DNA of 37,137 bases from Oscillospiraceae bacterium (GCA_017547245.1 JAFYQD010000010.1:1-37137), one strand, 5' to 3'; shown: positions 1-6,751, counted from the stretch's first letter. Made by a program: numbers and translations. The notes: generated by a model from the letters alone, not told the origin.

Positions 1-17
1 GCAAAAATATAGGTTGC

Positions 18-60
18 GTCGGGCCTGCGGCCGACACCCAACAGTCCCCCGGACTGTTGG
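18..60. repeat. Two adjacent GC-rich hairpins, unassigned
   Basis: Bases 18-34 form a hairpin with GTCGG/CCGAC arms. Bases 38-47 (CCAACAGTCC) pair perfectly with 51-60 (GGACTGTTGG) around a 3-base CCC loop. No reading frame or U-tract accompanies them. Such paired hairpins are typical of small intergenic repeats, but one copy in one window cannot show repetition. They could instead belong to a gene ending left of the window. Confidence 0.4.
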
Positions 61-94
61 ATTAATACTCTCGAATCACGTCGCAATAAAAAAA

Positions 95-118
95 CACAGC
101 ACCCTTTTGGGTGCTGTG
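95..118 (-). terminator. Intrinsic terminator of the tRNA-Gln/tRNA-Pro unit
   Basis: A perfect 10-bp stem (CACAGCACCC with GGGTGCTGTG, loop TTTT) is followed on the minus strand by seven U residues. It lies 7 bases beyond the CCA end of tRNA-Pro. A T-run also follows on the plus strand, so it may work both ways. Confidence 0.85.
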
Positions 119-124
119 CCTTTT

Positions 125-201
125 TGGTCGAGGCGACGTGATTCGAACACGCGGCCTCTGCGTCCCGAACGCAGCGCTCTACCAAACTGAGCCACGCCTC
201 G
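125..201 (-). tRNA. tRNA-Pro (anticodon CGG)
   Basis: Read on the minus strand this folds as a complete cloverleaf. The acceptor stem is CGAGGCG/CGCCTCG. The anticodon stem CTGCG/CGCAG encloses the loop TTCGGGA, giving anticodon CGG (codon CCG). The T-arm loop is TTCGAAT, the discriminator base is A, and CCA is encoded at 127-125. It is the second gene of a minus-strand tRNA pair, downstream of tRNA-Gln. Confidence 0.95.
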
Positions 202-210
202 TAAAAAGAA

Positions 211-234
211 AACCCCTACCTTTCGGTAGGGGTT
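211..234 (-). terminator. Terminator-like hairpin between the two tRNA genes
   Basis: A perfect 10-bp stem (AACCCCTACC with GGTAGGGGTT, loop TTTC) is followed on the minus strand by TTCTTTTT. It lies between tRNA-Gln and tRNA-Pro, so part of the transcription would stop after tRNA-Gln unless it is read through or processed. I see no separate promoter for tRNA-Pro in the 36-base gap. Confidence 0.7.
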
Positions 235-237
235 CGT

Positions 238-311
238 TGGTTGCCCGATAAGGATTCGAACCCTAACAAACAGAGTCAGAGTCTGTCGTGCTACCATTAC
301 ACAATCGGGCA
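238..311 (-). tRNA. tRNA-Gln (anticodon CTG)
   Basis: The minus strand folds as a cloverleaf with acceptor stem TGCCCGA/TCGGGCA. The anticodon stem ACAGA/TCTGT encloses the loop CTCTGAC, giving anticodon CTG (codon CAG). The T-arm loop is TTCGAAT, the discriminator is A and CCA is encoded at 240-238. It is the first gene of the pair, directly behind a consensus promoter at 341-369. Confidence 0.95.
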
Positions 312-340
312 ATGTATATCCGCTGTTTGACAGCTTCATT

Positions 341-369
341 ATTATATCGAGTTCAGAGCAATTTGTCAA
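341..369 (-). promoter_or_regulatory. Sigma-A promoter of the tRNA-Gln/tRNA-Pro unit
   Basis: On the minus strand TTGACA (369-364) and TATAAT (346-341) are separated by exactly 17 bases. Both hexamers match consensus perfectly. Transcription would start near 335, about 24 bases before the tRNA-Gln 5' end. Confidence 0.9.
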
Positions 370-449
370 TCCCTTTTTACAAAAAATTTCAGATTTTTCT
401 GTGTAAATTATCTTATAAATTTCATTGCAAGGAAAAAGTCTCTTCCCTA

Positions 450-478
450 TTGATTTTTTCAAAAAAGCATTGTATAAT
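450..478 (+). promoter_or_regulatory. Sigma-A promoter of trxA
   Basis: TTGATT (450-455) and a perfect TATAAT (473-478) are separated by 17 bases, about 70 bases before the trxA start. Confidence 0.8.
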
Positions 479-547
479 CAAATTGGATAAATTAAGTATA
501 AATTAAACCTTTTATCACATAATACGTTTTACAGGAGGATTAAAAAT

Positions 548-862
548 ATGAGCAATGCTGTTGAACTGAAAAAAGAGAACTTTGAAGAAGTTACTTCCGG
601 AGCTAAGGTATTGGTAGACTTCTGGGCCGGTTGGTGCGGCCCCTGCATGATGCTTGGCCCTATTGTTGACCAGGTAGCCGAAGAACTGGAGGGTGAAGTT
701 GTTGTTGCCAAGGTTAATGTGGATGACCAACCCGAACTGGCAGTCCGTTTTGGTGTTATGACCATCCCCACCCTGATTCTTTTCAAGGATGGCAAGGAAG
801 CCGCCCGCAGCGTGGGTGTTGTGCCCAAGGCCAAGCTGCTTGACTTTATAAACAACGGCTGA
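548..862 (+). CDS. trxA: Thioredoxin
   Basis: This 104-residue protein has the full length of a classical thioredoxin. The active site WCGPC is at residues 29-33, and the cis-proline motif TIPTL follows near residue 75. Thioredoxins reduce protein disulfides in the cytoplasm and can feed electrons to ribonucleotide reductases, peroxiredoxins and methionine sulfoxide reductases. The ATG is preceded by ACAGGAGGAT at a good distance. The gene has its own promoter and terminator, so it is probably monocistronic. It sits just upstream of nrdGD, whose product needs a thiol reductant, although that NrdD carries its own redoxin-like tail. No thioredoxin reductase gene is in the window. Confidence 0.96.
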   Translation: MSNAVELKKENFEEVTSGAKVLVDFWAGWCGPCMMLGPIVDQVAEELEGEVVVAKVNVDDQPELAVRFGVMTIPTLILFKDGKEAARSVGVVPKAKLLDFINNG

Positions 863-945
863 TACCACAAAATATTGTTGTTCGGCCATCCAAACACAGC
901 CTGTAATTTGTGCCGGCCCCAAAAACAAAACACAAGATATTGTGC

Positions 946-970
946 ATCCCCGTCCACAGCGGACGGGGAT
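946..970 (+). terminator. Intrinsic terminator downstream of trxA
   Basis: ATCCCCGTCC (946-955) pairs with GGACGGGGAT (961-970) around the loop ACAGC, followed by TTTTCTGCTTTTT. It lies about 80 bases after the trxA stop. Confidence 0.85.
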
Positions 971-1090
971 TTTTCTGCTTTTTAAGCCCAAAAACAGCAA
1001 AAAAGCCCGCACTTTTGCTTCCAAAAGCTCAATATCAACAAAAAAACACATAATAATTTGGAAGTGGTAGCGATAGCATATTTAGAACAT

Positions 1091-1118
1091 TTGTGATATT
1101 ATATGCACAAGATATAGT
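1091..1118 (+). promoter_or_regulatory. Probable promoter of nrdG-nrdD
   Basis: TTGTGA (1091-1096) and TATAGT (1113-1118) are separated by 16 bases. The -10 element lies inside the NrdR-like box at 1105-1120, as expected for a repressed promoter. Transcription would start near 1125, giving a leader of about 120 bases before nrdG. Confidence 0.55.
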
Positions 1119-1120
1119 GT
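1105..1120 (+). promoter_or_regulatory. NrdR-type operator box
   Basis: The 16-mer GCACAAGATATAGTGT matches the NrdR box consensus acaCwAtATaTwGtgt at 14 of 16 positions. NrdR is the ATP-cone repressor of ribonucleotide reductase genes and often uses two boxes. I could not find a convincing second box at one of the usual helical spacings. Confidence 0.65.
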
Positions 1121-1124
1121 ATAG

Positions 1125-1243
1125 TTATCCCATATATGGGACTTGCAACCAATCTGGCCCGCTTGGGCAAAGAGATTTTGCGCTGTCTTAACGGCAAAAC
1201 CTCTTCTGTCCCGGTCGGGCATTCCGTCTGTAATGGGGGCCAC
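1125..1243 (+). promoter_or_regulatory. Structured 5' leader of nrdG
   Basis: The leader can form a hairpin at 1171-1204 (AGAG and TTTTGC pairing with GCAAAA and CTCT). A closing helix pairs TGGCCC (1155-1160) with GGGCCA (1237-1242), which would cover the only G-rich ribosome-site candidate of nrdG. The same left strand can instead pair locally (GCCC 1157-1160 with GGGC 1165-1168). These alternatives would suit a switch, but I recognise no known riboswitch class. In frame 1136-1243 is open from an ATG at 1136, but that ATG has no ribosome binding site. Confidence 0.35.
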
Positions 1244-1936
1244 ATGGAACTTCACGGACTACAAAAACTGACCCTTCTGGACTATCCGGAAAAAACAGCC
1301 TGCACCCTGTTTTTCGGGGGATGCAATCTGCGCTGCCCCTTCTGCCACAACGCTTCACTTGTTTTGAAGCCCGGCAGCTGCCCCACCATTGCCCAAGATG
1401 AGCTGTTTGCTTTTCTTCGCAAGCGTCAGGGGCTTTTGGACGGGGTATGCATCACCGGCGGCGAGCCGCTGCTTCAGCCCAATCTGGCCGAACTGCTCAA
1501 GCGCATCCGTGAGCTGGGTTATGCGGTAAAACTGGATACCAACGGCTGCTTTCCCGATCGGCTGGAAAGCCTGATTGACCAAGGGCTTTTGGACTATGTG
1601 GCCATGGACCTGAAGAACAGCCGAGAAGAATATCCCGCCACGGTTGGAATTCCCAATTTTGACACCGCACCCATCGCCCAAAGCATCAAACTGCTGATGG
1701 AGGAACGTATAGACTACGAGTTCCGCACCACAGTGGTACAGGGGCTGCATACCGTACATTCGCTGGGAGCCGCCGCTTTCTGGATAGACGGTGCAAAAAA
1801 CTATTTCCTGCAAAATTTTGTTGATTCGGGCGATCTGATTTCTCCCGGGTTAACAGCCTTTACCCCTTCGGAAATGCGTCATTTCCTGAATGTAGTAAAA
1901 CCACATGTAAAAAATGCCGGGCTGCGCGGCCTTTGA
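1244..1936 (+). CDS. nrdG: Anaerobic ribonucleotide reductase activase (radical SAM)
   Basis: The 230-residue protein has the radical-SAM cluster motif CNLRCPFC (Cys27, Cys31, Cys34), which binds a [4Fe-4S] cluster, and a TGGEPLLQ segment for S-adenosylmethionine. NrdG-type activases generate the glycyl radical on NrdD. The adjacent nrdD 29 bases downstream supports this role. I chose the ATG at 1244 because the family starts near MELHGLQK and the upstream 36 codons look like leader. The ribosome site is only a G-run and may be masked by leader structure. It resembles the NrdG2-like/PflA-like group in which the motif starts near residue 25. It could be confused with a pyruvate formate-lyase activase, but the context argues against that. 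Confidence 0.9.
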   Translation: MELHGLQKLTLLDYPEKTACTLFFGGCNLRCPFCHNASLVLKPGSCPTIAQDELFAFLRKRQGLLDGVCITGGEPLLQPNLAELLKRIRELGYAVKLDTNGCFPDRLESLIDQGLLDYVAMDLKNSREEYPATVGIPNFDTAPIAQSIKLLMEERIDYEFRTTVVQGLHTVHSLGAAAFWIDGAKNYFLQNFVDSGDLISPGLTAFTPSEMRHFLNVVKPHVKNAGLRGL

Positions 1937-1965
1937 TCCCGCAGTAAAAAAGAGGAGGAGCATCT

Positions 1966-4332
1966 ATGTATCAGGTAACAAAACGAGATGGACAGGTCGT
2001 ACTGTTTGATATCAGCAAAATCAGTGCAGCCATTGGCAAAGCCTTTGACGCCCTTGAAAAGGATTATAACCAGGATATTATCGACCTGCTGGCACTGCGT
2101 GTAACCGCCGATTTTTCCGACAAGGTAACCGACGGTCTTATCAGCGTAGAAGAAATCCAGGACAGCGTTGAAGCTGTTCTGTTCCAGGCCGGTTACGGCG
2201 ATGTAGCCAAGCGCTATATCCTGTACCGTAAGCAGCGTGAAAAGATTCGTAACATGAAGTCCACCATTCTGGACTACAAGCAGCTGGTTGACAGCTATGT
2301 AAAACTTTCCGACTGGCGTGTTAAGGAAAACTCTACCGTTACCTACTCGGTAGGCGGTCTGATTCTCAGCAACTCGGGCGCCATCACCGCCAACTACTGG
2401 CTGAGCGAAATCTATGACGAAGAAATTGCCGAAGCCCACCGCAACGCCGACATTCACCTGCACGACCTTTCCATGCTGACCGGTTACTGCGCCGGATGGT
2501 CGCTGAAGCAGCTGATTCTGGAAGGTTTGGGCGGCATTCCCGGCAAGATTACCTCTGCCCCTGCCAAGCACCTGGTTTCCCTCTGCAACCAGATGGTAAA
2601 CTTCCTGGGCATTATGCAGAACGAATGGGCCGGTGCACAGGCATTCTCTTCCTTCGACACCTATCTGGCTCCCTTTGTTAAGGTAGACAACCTGAGCTAC
2701 TACGAAGTAAAGAACTGCATCCAGTCCTTTATCTATGGCGTAAACACCCCCAGCCGTTGGGGTACTCAGGCCCCCTTCTCCAACATCACTCTGGACTGGA
2801 CCGTTCCCAACGACCTGGCCGAACTGCCTGCTATTGTTGGCGGCAAGGAAATGGACTTCAAATATAAGGACTGCAAGGCCGAAATGGACATGATCAACCG
2901 TGCCTTTATTGAAACCATGATCGAAGGCGACGCCAACGGCCGCGGTTTCCAGTATCCTATCCCCACCTATTCCATCACCAGAGATTTTGACTGGTCTGAC
3001 ACCCAGAACAACCGTCTGCTGTTTGAAATGACCGCCAAGTACGGCACCCCCTACTTCTCCAACTACATCAACAGCGACATGCAGCCCAACGACGTACGAA
3101 GCATGTGCTGCCGTCTGCGTCTGGACCTGCGTGAACTGCGTAAAAAGTCCGGCGGCTTCTTTGGCAGCGGCGAAAGCACCGGTTCGGTAGGTGTTGTTAC
3201 CATCAACATCCCCCGCATCGCTTATCTGGCAACCGACGAAAAGGACTTCTATGCCCGTCTGGACCACATGATGGACATTTCGGCCCGTTCGCTGAAGATC
3301 AAGCGTGACATCATCACCCGTCTGCTCAACGAAGGTCTGTATCCCTACACCAAGCGTTATCTGGGCAGCTTTGCCAACCACTTCTCCACCATCGGTCTGG
3401 TTGGTATGAACGAAGCCTGCCTGAACGCCAACTGGATTGGCAAGGACCTGACCCATGTGGAAGCACAGAAGTTTACTCAGAACGTGCTTAACCATATGCG
3501 TGAACGCCTCTCCGACTATCAGGAAATGTACGGTGACCTGTACAACCTGGAAGCCACCCCTGCCGAATCCACCAGCTATCGTCTGGCCAAGCACGATCTG
3601 GCCCGTTACCCCGACATCATCACCGCAGGCAGACCCGGTGAAACCTCTTACTACACCAACTCTTCCCATCTGCCCGTTGGCTATACCGAAGATATCTTTG
3701 CCGCTTTGGATATTCAGGACGACCTGCAGACCCTGTATACCTCCGGCACCGTATTCCACGCCTTCCTGGGCGAAAAGCTGCCTGACTGGAAGGCTGCAGC
3801 CACCCTGGTACGCAAGATTGCCGAAAACTACAAGCTGCCCTACTACACCATGTCCCCCACCTACTCGGTATGTAAGAACCATGGTTACCTGGCAGGCGAA
3901 CAGTTCACCTGTCCCGAATGCGGCGAAGCTGCCGAAGTCTACAGCCGTATTACCGGCTATTACCGTCCTGTACAGAACTGGAACGACGGCAAGGCTCAGG
4001 AATACAAGGAACGCAAGGTTTACGATATTGCCAAGTACAACAGCCCCAACCACAGCGCCGCCGCTGTTGAAGATGCCGTTGTAGAGGCCCAGGGTCTGGA
4101 AGAAGGCTGCTACCTGTTTACCACCAAGACCTGCCCCAACTGCCAGATGGCAAAGAACTTCCTTGACAAGGCCGGCATTGCCTACACCATTATCGATGCC
4201 GAAGAAAACGCCGAACTGACCCAGCGCTGCGGCGTAGTACAGGCTCCCACTCTGGTGGTTTCGGACGGCAATGGCACCAACGCTTATGCCAACGCCTCCA
4301 ACATCATCAAGTACGCCCAGAGCATCAACTGA
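1966..4332 (+). CDS. nrdD: Anaerobic (class III) ribonucleoside-triphosphate reductase with C-terminal redoxin domain
   Basis: NrdD makes deoxynucleotides from ribonucleotides by glycyl-radical chemistry without oxygen. This 788-residue protein has an N-terminal ATP-cone (about residues 3-95), then the catalytic barrel with candidate thiyl cysteines 381/382 (RSMCCRL). A zinc site follows (Cys636, His639, Cys649, Cys652), then the glycyl-radical loop RITGYY with Gly664. Unusually, residues 715-788 add a glutaredoxin/NrdH-like domain with CPNC at 723-726 and a QAPTL segment resembling the cis-Pro motif. That tail probably delivers or recycles the reducing equivalents, so this enzyme should belong to the redoxin-dependent rather than the formate-dependent type. 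The ATG follows AGAGGAGGAG. It is co-transcribed with nrdG and ends at a strong terminator. Confidence 0.96.
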   Translation: MYQVTKRDGQVVLFDISKISAAIGKAFDALEKDYNQDIIDLLALRVTADFSDKVTDGLISVEEIQDSVEAVLFQAGYGDVAKRYILYRKQREKIRNMKSTILDYKQLVDSYVKLSDWRVKENSTVTYSVGGLILSNSGAITANYWLSEIYDEEIAEAHRNADIHLHDLSMLTGYCAGWSLKQLILEGLGGIPGKITSAPAKHLVSLCNQMVNFLGIMQNEWAGAQAFSSFDTYLAPFVKVDNLSYYEVKNCIQSFIYGVNTPSRWGTQAPFSNITLDWTVPNDLAELPAIVGGKEMDFKYKDCKAEMDMINRAFIETMIEGDANGRGFQYPIPTYSITRDFDWSDTQNNRLLFEMTAKYGTPYFSNYINSDMQPNDVRSMCCRLRLDLRELRKKSGGFFGSGESTGSVGVVTINIPRIAYLATDEKDFYARLDHMMDISARSLKIKRDIITRLLNEGLYPYTKRYLGSFANHFSTIGLVGMNEACLNANWIGKDLTHVEAQKFTQNVLNHMRERLSDYQEMYGDLYNLEATPAESTSYRLAKHDLARYPDIITAGRPGETSYYTNSSHLPVGYTEDIFAALDIQDDLQTLYTSGTVFHAFLGEKLPDWKAAATLVRKIAENYKLPYYTMSPTYSVCKNHGYLAGEQFTCPECGEAAEVYSRITGYYRPVQNWNDGKAQEYKERKVYDIAKYNSPNHSAAAVEDAVVEAQGLEEGCYLFTTKTCPNCQMAKNFLDKAGIAYTIIDAEENAELTQRCGVVQAPTLVVSDGNGTNAYANASNIIKYAQSIN

Positions 4333-4341
4333 AACCCATAA

Positions 4342-4372
4342 AAAATCCCCCGACCTTGGGTCGGGGGATTTT
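4342..4372. terminator. Bidirectional terminator between nrdD and the Dabb gene
   Basis: A 14-bp stem (AAAATCCCCCGACC, 4342-4355, with 4359-4372) has a 3-base loop and T-runs on both strands. It serves nrdD on the plus strand and the rsmA/Dabb pair on the minus strand. Confidence 0.9.
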
Positions 4373-4382
4373 CTTTTTGTCT

Positions 4383-4673
4383 TCAGATGTGATAATCAAT
4401 GGCAACGCTGGTAGCGCAAACAGCATGCATATGCTTTTTGACCACATCGCAGTGGTAGGGGTCAACCTGATAAGCATCCAAAGCAGCTTCATCATCCAAC
4501 ATTACCTGCAGGATAACATCATAAGAACGGCCGGAATGGAGGAAGTCCACGCCAACTTCAATGCCGCGCAGCAGAGGGACATTGCCATCCATCGAGAGCA
4601 GAACTTCTTTCGCCTTTGCACAGTTTTCGGGACTGTTGTCGGTCAGCTTGAAGCATACGATATGTTTGATCAT
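4383..4673 (-). CDS. Dabb (stress-responsive A/B barrel) domain protein
   Basis: The 96-residue protein matches the Dabb fold. It starts MIKHIVCFKL and has the central GIEVGVDF and YDVILQV strands, the ALDAYQ helix and a C-terminal histidine-rich HCDVVKKHMHAV segment. Dabb proteins form small dimeric ferredoxin-like barrels; their biochemical roles are mostly unknown. Its ATG overlaps the rsmA stop codon (ATGA at 4670-4673), so it is translationally coupled to rsmA. Nothing in the sequence indicates a substrate. Confidence 0.85.
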   Translation of the reverse strand: MIKHIVCFKLTDNSPENCAKAKEVLLSMDGNVPLLRGIEVGVDFLHSGRSYDVILQVMLDDEAALDAYQVDPYHCDVVKKHMHAVCATSVAIDYHI

Positions 4674-5542
4674 TTGGTTTCCTCCTTAAATATAGCATGC
4701 AGCGCATTGGAAAGGGCTGCAAATTCATCCAGCGTCAGTTGTTCGGCACGGGCATTGCGGGCCACACCGGCCTCGTCCATGGCCTGACCGATTTTTTCCT
4801 TGGGCAGCCCCAGCGAAGAGCTGAGGGAGTTGTGCACCGTTTTGCGTCTTTGGGCAAAGGCAGCCTTAACCACCCTGAAAAAGTCCTTTTTGTCTTCCAC
4901 CTGAACAGGGGGCTGGGGACGAACATCCAGACGAATGACCGACGAGTCCACATCGGGTGCCGGCATAAAGGATCCTCGGGAAACATGGAAAAGCTGACGG
5001 GGTTCACTGTAAAACCACACCGCCGCAGTAAGGGCACCGGACTGACGTGTTCCAGGACGGGCGCAAATGCGCTCTCCTGCCTCTTTCTGCACCATAACGG
5101 TAATGGACTTTACCGGAAGATCCTCTTCCAGCAGACGCATTAGAATCGGCGAGGTGATGTAGTAGGGCAGGTTGGCGCAGACCACCACTTCCATCCCCTC
5201 AAAATGCTCTGCCAGCAGTGCCTTCAGGTCGGTTTCCATAACGTCTTTGTTGACTATGGTGACATTATCATGCTCGGCAAGTGTTTCGTCCAGCACAGGC
5301 AGCAAACGCTGGTCAATTTCAACGCAGACAACCTTTTTGGCAACACGGGCAAGCTGATCGGTCAGCACGCCAAAACCGGCGCCGATTTCCAGCACACCGC
5401 AATCCACAGCACCGCCCATTTCGGCAATGCGTGGGCAAACCGAAGGGTTAACAATAAAGTTCTGCCCCAGGGCCTTGGAAAAATGGAAGCCATGCCGTTC
5501 CATCAGTTCCTTTATAACAGATATGTTGGTGAGTCCTTCCAC
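4670..5542 (-). CDS. rsmA: 16S rRNA dimethyladenosine transferase (KsgA)
   Basis: RsmA dimethylates two adjacent adenines in the 3' helix of 16S rRNA during small-subunit assembly. The 290-residue protein shows GQNF at 26-29, the SAM-binding motif VLEIGAGFG at about 50-58, the acidic VEID near 74-77 and the catalytic NLPY at 124-127. The C-terminal FAQRRKT segment is also typical. The start is GTG at 5542, preceded by GGGGAGG. A near-perfect promoter lies at 5575-5603. The gene is first in a two-gene unit with the Dabb gene. Confidence 0.96.
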   Translation of the reverse strand: MEGLTNISVIKELMERHGFHFSKALGQNFIVNPSVCPRIAEMGGAVDCGVLEIGAGFGVLTDQLARVAKKVVCVEIDQRLLPVLDETLAEHDNVTIVNKDVMETDLKALLAEHFEGMEVVVCANLPYYITSPILMRLLEEDLPVKSITVMVQKEAGERICARPGTRQSGALTAAVWFYSEPRQLFHVSRGSFMPAPDVDSSVIRLDVRPQPPVQVEDKKDFFRVVKAAFAQRRKTVHNSLSSSLGLPKEKIGQAMDEAGVARNARAEQLTLDEFAALSNALHAIFKEETK

Positions 5543-5574
5543 AGGGCTGCCTCCCCTCGTTTGAATACGCTGCT

Positions 5575-5603
5575 ATTATACCATTCCCCTCTGTTTTCGT
5601 CAA
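5575..5603 (-). promoter_or_regulatory. Sigma-A promoter of rsmA
   Basis: On the minus strand TTGACG (5603-5598) and TATAAT (5580-5575) are separated by 17 bases, about 30 bases before the rsmA GTG. Confidence 0.85.
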
Positions 5604-5689
5604 AAAACACATCTTTCTATCCACTTTGACCAACACGCCCCCTATATTTTGAGCATTTCTGAAAAAATATCGAAAAGAAACACAACAGG

Positions 5690-5718
5690 TTGAATTATAA
5701 AGAAAACTATTGTATCAT
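5690..5718 (+). promoter_or_regulatory. Sigma-A promoter of the dCMP deaminase gene
   Basis: TTGAAT (5690-5695) and TATCAT (5713-5718) are separated by 17 bases. The start codon lies 40 bases downstream. Confidence 0.7.
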
Positions 5719-5757
5719 AAAAACATCTGAGATAGACGAAACAAGGAGGCTTGCCCC

Positions 5758-6255
5758 ATGAGTATGACCAGACGCGACAAAATAAATTATTATTTGGATA
5801 TTGCTGAAGCTGTTGCCAGCCGCGGCACCTGCCTGCGCAGAAACTTTGGCGCCATCATCGTAAAGAATGACCAGATCCTTTCTACCGGCTATGTGGGTGC
5901 CCCCCGCGGCCGTGCCAACTGCATCAACATTGGCCACTGCACCCGCGAAAAGCTGGGTATTCCCCGTGGCGAACGCTACGAACTCTGCCGCTCGGTACAT
6001 GCTGAAGCAAACGCAATCATCAACGCCGCCCGTCAGGATATGATCGACTCCACCCTGTTCCTGGTCGGCCTGGAAGGTGACGGTTCCGGCTATGTAAAAA
6101 ACGCCAACCCCTGCGCCATGTGCAAGCGCATGATCATCAATGCAGGCATCACCACCGTTATCGTTCGTGACACCCACGACGACTTCCATTCCATCAAAGT
6201 TTTTGACTCCTGGGTGGTCAATGATGAATCATTGGCAGGCACCAAGGGTTATTGA
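5758..6255 (+). CDS. dCMP deaminase family protein
   Basis: The 165-residue protein belongs to the zinc cytidine/deoxycytidylate deaminase family. The zinc and catalytic residues are His81 and Glu83 (HAEANA), and Cys119 and Cys122 (PCAMC). A longer loop with GRANCINIGHC at 51-61 precedes HAE, as in dCMP deaminases (ComEB-like). These convert dCMP to dUMP for thymidylate synthesis. The start ATG follows AAGGAGG, and the gene is monocistronic between its own promoter and terminator. It is divergent from rsmA. A role in dTTP supply fits the nearby nrdGD, but substrate specificity cannot be read off the sequence. Confidence 0.9.
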   Translation: MSMTRRDKINYYLDIAEAVASRGTCLRRNFGAIIVKNDQILSTGYVGAPRGRANCINIGHCTREKLGIPRGERYELCRSVHAEANAIINAARQDMIDSTLFLVGLEGDGSGYVKNANPCAMCKRMIINAGITTVIVRDTHDDFHSIKVFDSWVVNDESLAGTKGY

Positions 6256-6292
6256 TTTTCATTCTGTTTTCATCGGTTTTCATAAATGTGTA

Positions 6293-6327
6293 AAAACCTC
6301 CGAAGTTTTGTCAACTTCGGGGGTTTT
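6293..6327 (+). terminator. Terminator of the dCMP deaminase gene
   Basis: AAAACCTCCGAAGTT (6293-6307) pairs with AACTTCGGGGGTTTT (6313-6327) with one G-U pair, followed by a run of T. Confidence 0.9.
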
Positions 6328-6374
6328 TTAGGGAAAAACGCAGATAAAAAGCGGCTTTATCGGCTGTTGGCTTG

Positions 6375-6403
6375 TTGACTTTTTTTACTGCCCATGATAT
6401 ACT
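6375..6403 (+). promoter_or_regulatory. Strong promoter upstream of the cold-shock gene
   Basis: TTGACT (6375-6380) and TATACT (6398-6403) are 17 bases apart. The TG at 6395-6396 makes an extended -10. Transcription would start near 6410, about 130 bases before the cold-shock start codon. Confidence 0.85.
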
Positions 6404-6433
6404 GTTAACCGTATTCTGAATGCAACAATAGCG

Positions 6434-6496
6434 CTTGCCCTTGCTGTAAATTGTTGTCTAAAAGCTCTAATTTACAGTCAGGAGCAAGTTTTTTTT
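6434..6496 (+). promoter_or_regulatory. Terminator-like hairpin in the cold-shock gene leader
   Basis: CTGTAAATT (6444-6452) pairs with AATTTACAG (6469-6477). An outer helix pairs CTTGC (6434-6438) with GCAAG (6484-6488), and eight T residues follow at 6489-6496. It would either end a roughly 85-base small RNA or act as an attenuator/thermosensor of the cold-shock mRNA. A second, -35-less TATAAT at 6509-6514 could give a short transcript independent of it. Confidence 0.6.
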
Positions 6497-6538
6497 GGCC
6501 ACTTGGAATATAATTATTTTTATGGAGGTTCCATACTC

Positions 6539-6751
6539 ATGAACAACGGTACTGTTAAATGGTTTAACGCAGACAAGGGTTACGGCTTCATTTCCAACGA
6601 TGAAGGCGGCGAAGACGTTTTCATACACTTCTCTGCTATCCAGATCGATGGTTTTAAGACTCTGGCTGAAGGTCAGAAGGTTACTTTTGAAACTGAACCC
6701 GATCCCAAGAACAGCAGCAAGCTGCGTGCTGTCAACGTTCGCCCTCTGTAA
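6539..6751 (+). CDS. Cold-shock protein (CspA family)
   Basis: The 70-residue protein is a single cold-shock domain. It starts [19 protein letters not shown], which includes the RNP1-type motif KGYGFIS, and has the RNP2-type motif VFIHFSAI. These proteins bind single-stranded RNA/DNA and melt mRNA structure, often at low temperature or in rapid growth. I chose the ATG at 6539, with GGAGG about 10 bases upstream, over an in-frame ATG at 6503 that lies in the leader. The leader contains a terminator-like hairpin, which suggests transcript-level control. A terminator follows at 6772-6795. Confidence 0.95.
   Translation: MNNGTVKWFNADKGYGFISNDEGGEDVFIHFSAIQIDGFKTLAEGQKVTFETEPDPKNSSKLRAVNVRPL

Noticed and set aside
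71-146. Integrase attachment site at tRNA-Pro
   Set aside because: The repeat of the tRNA 3' end is inverted, not direct, and there is no integrase gene in view.
1136-1243. A 36-residue N-terminal extension of NrdG
   Set aside because: The ATG at 1136 has no ribosome site and lies about 10 bases from the predicted transcription start. The family starts near the ATG at 1244, and the segment folds as RNA.
1879-4053. A 724-codon open frame on the strand opposite nrdD
   Set aside because: It lies wholly antisense to a clear enzyme gene, has no ribosome site or recognisable motif, and its length follows from codon bias of nrdD.
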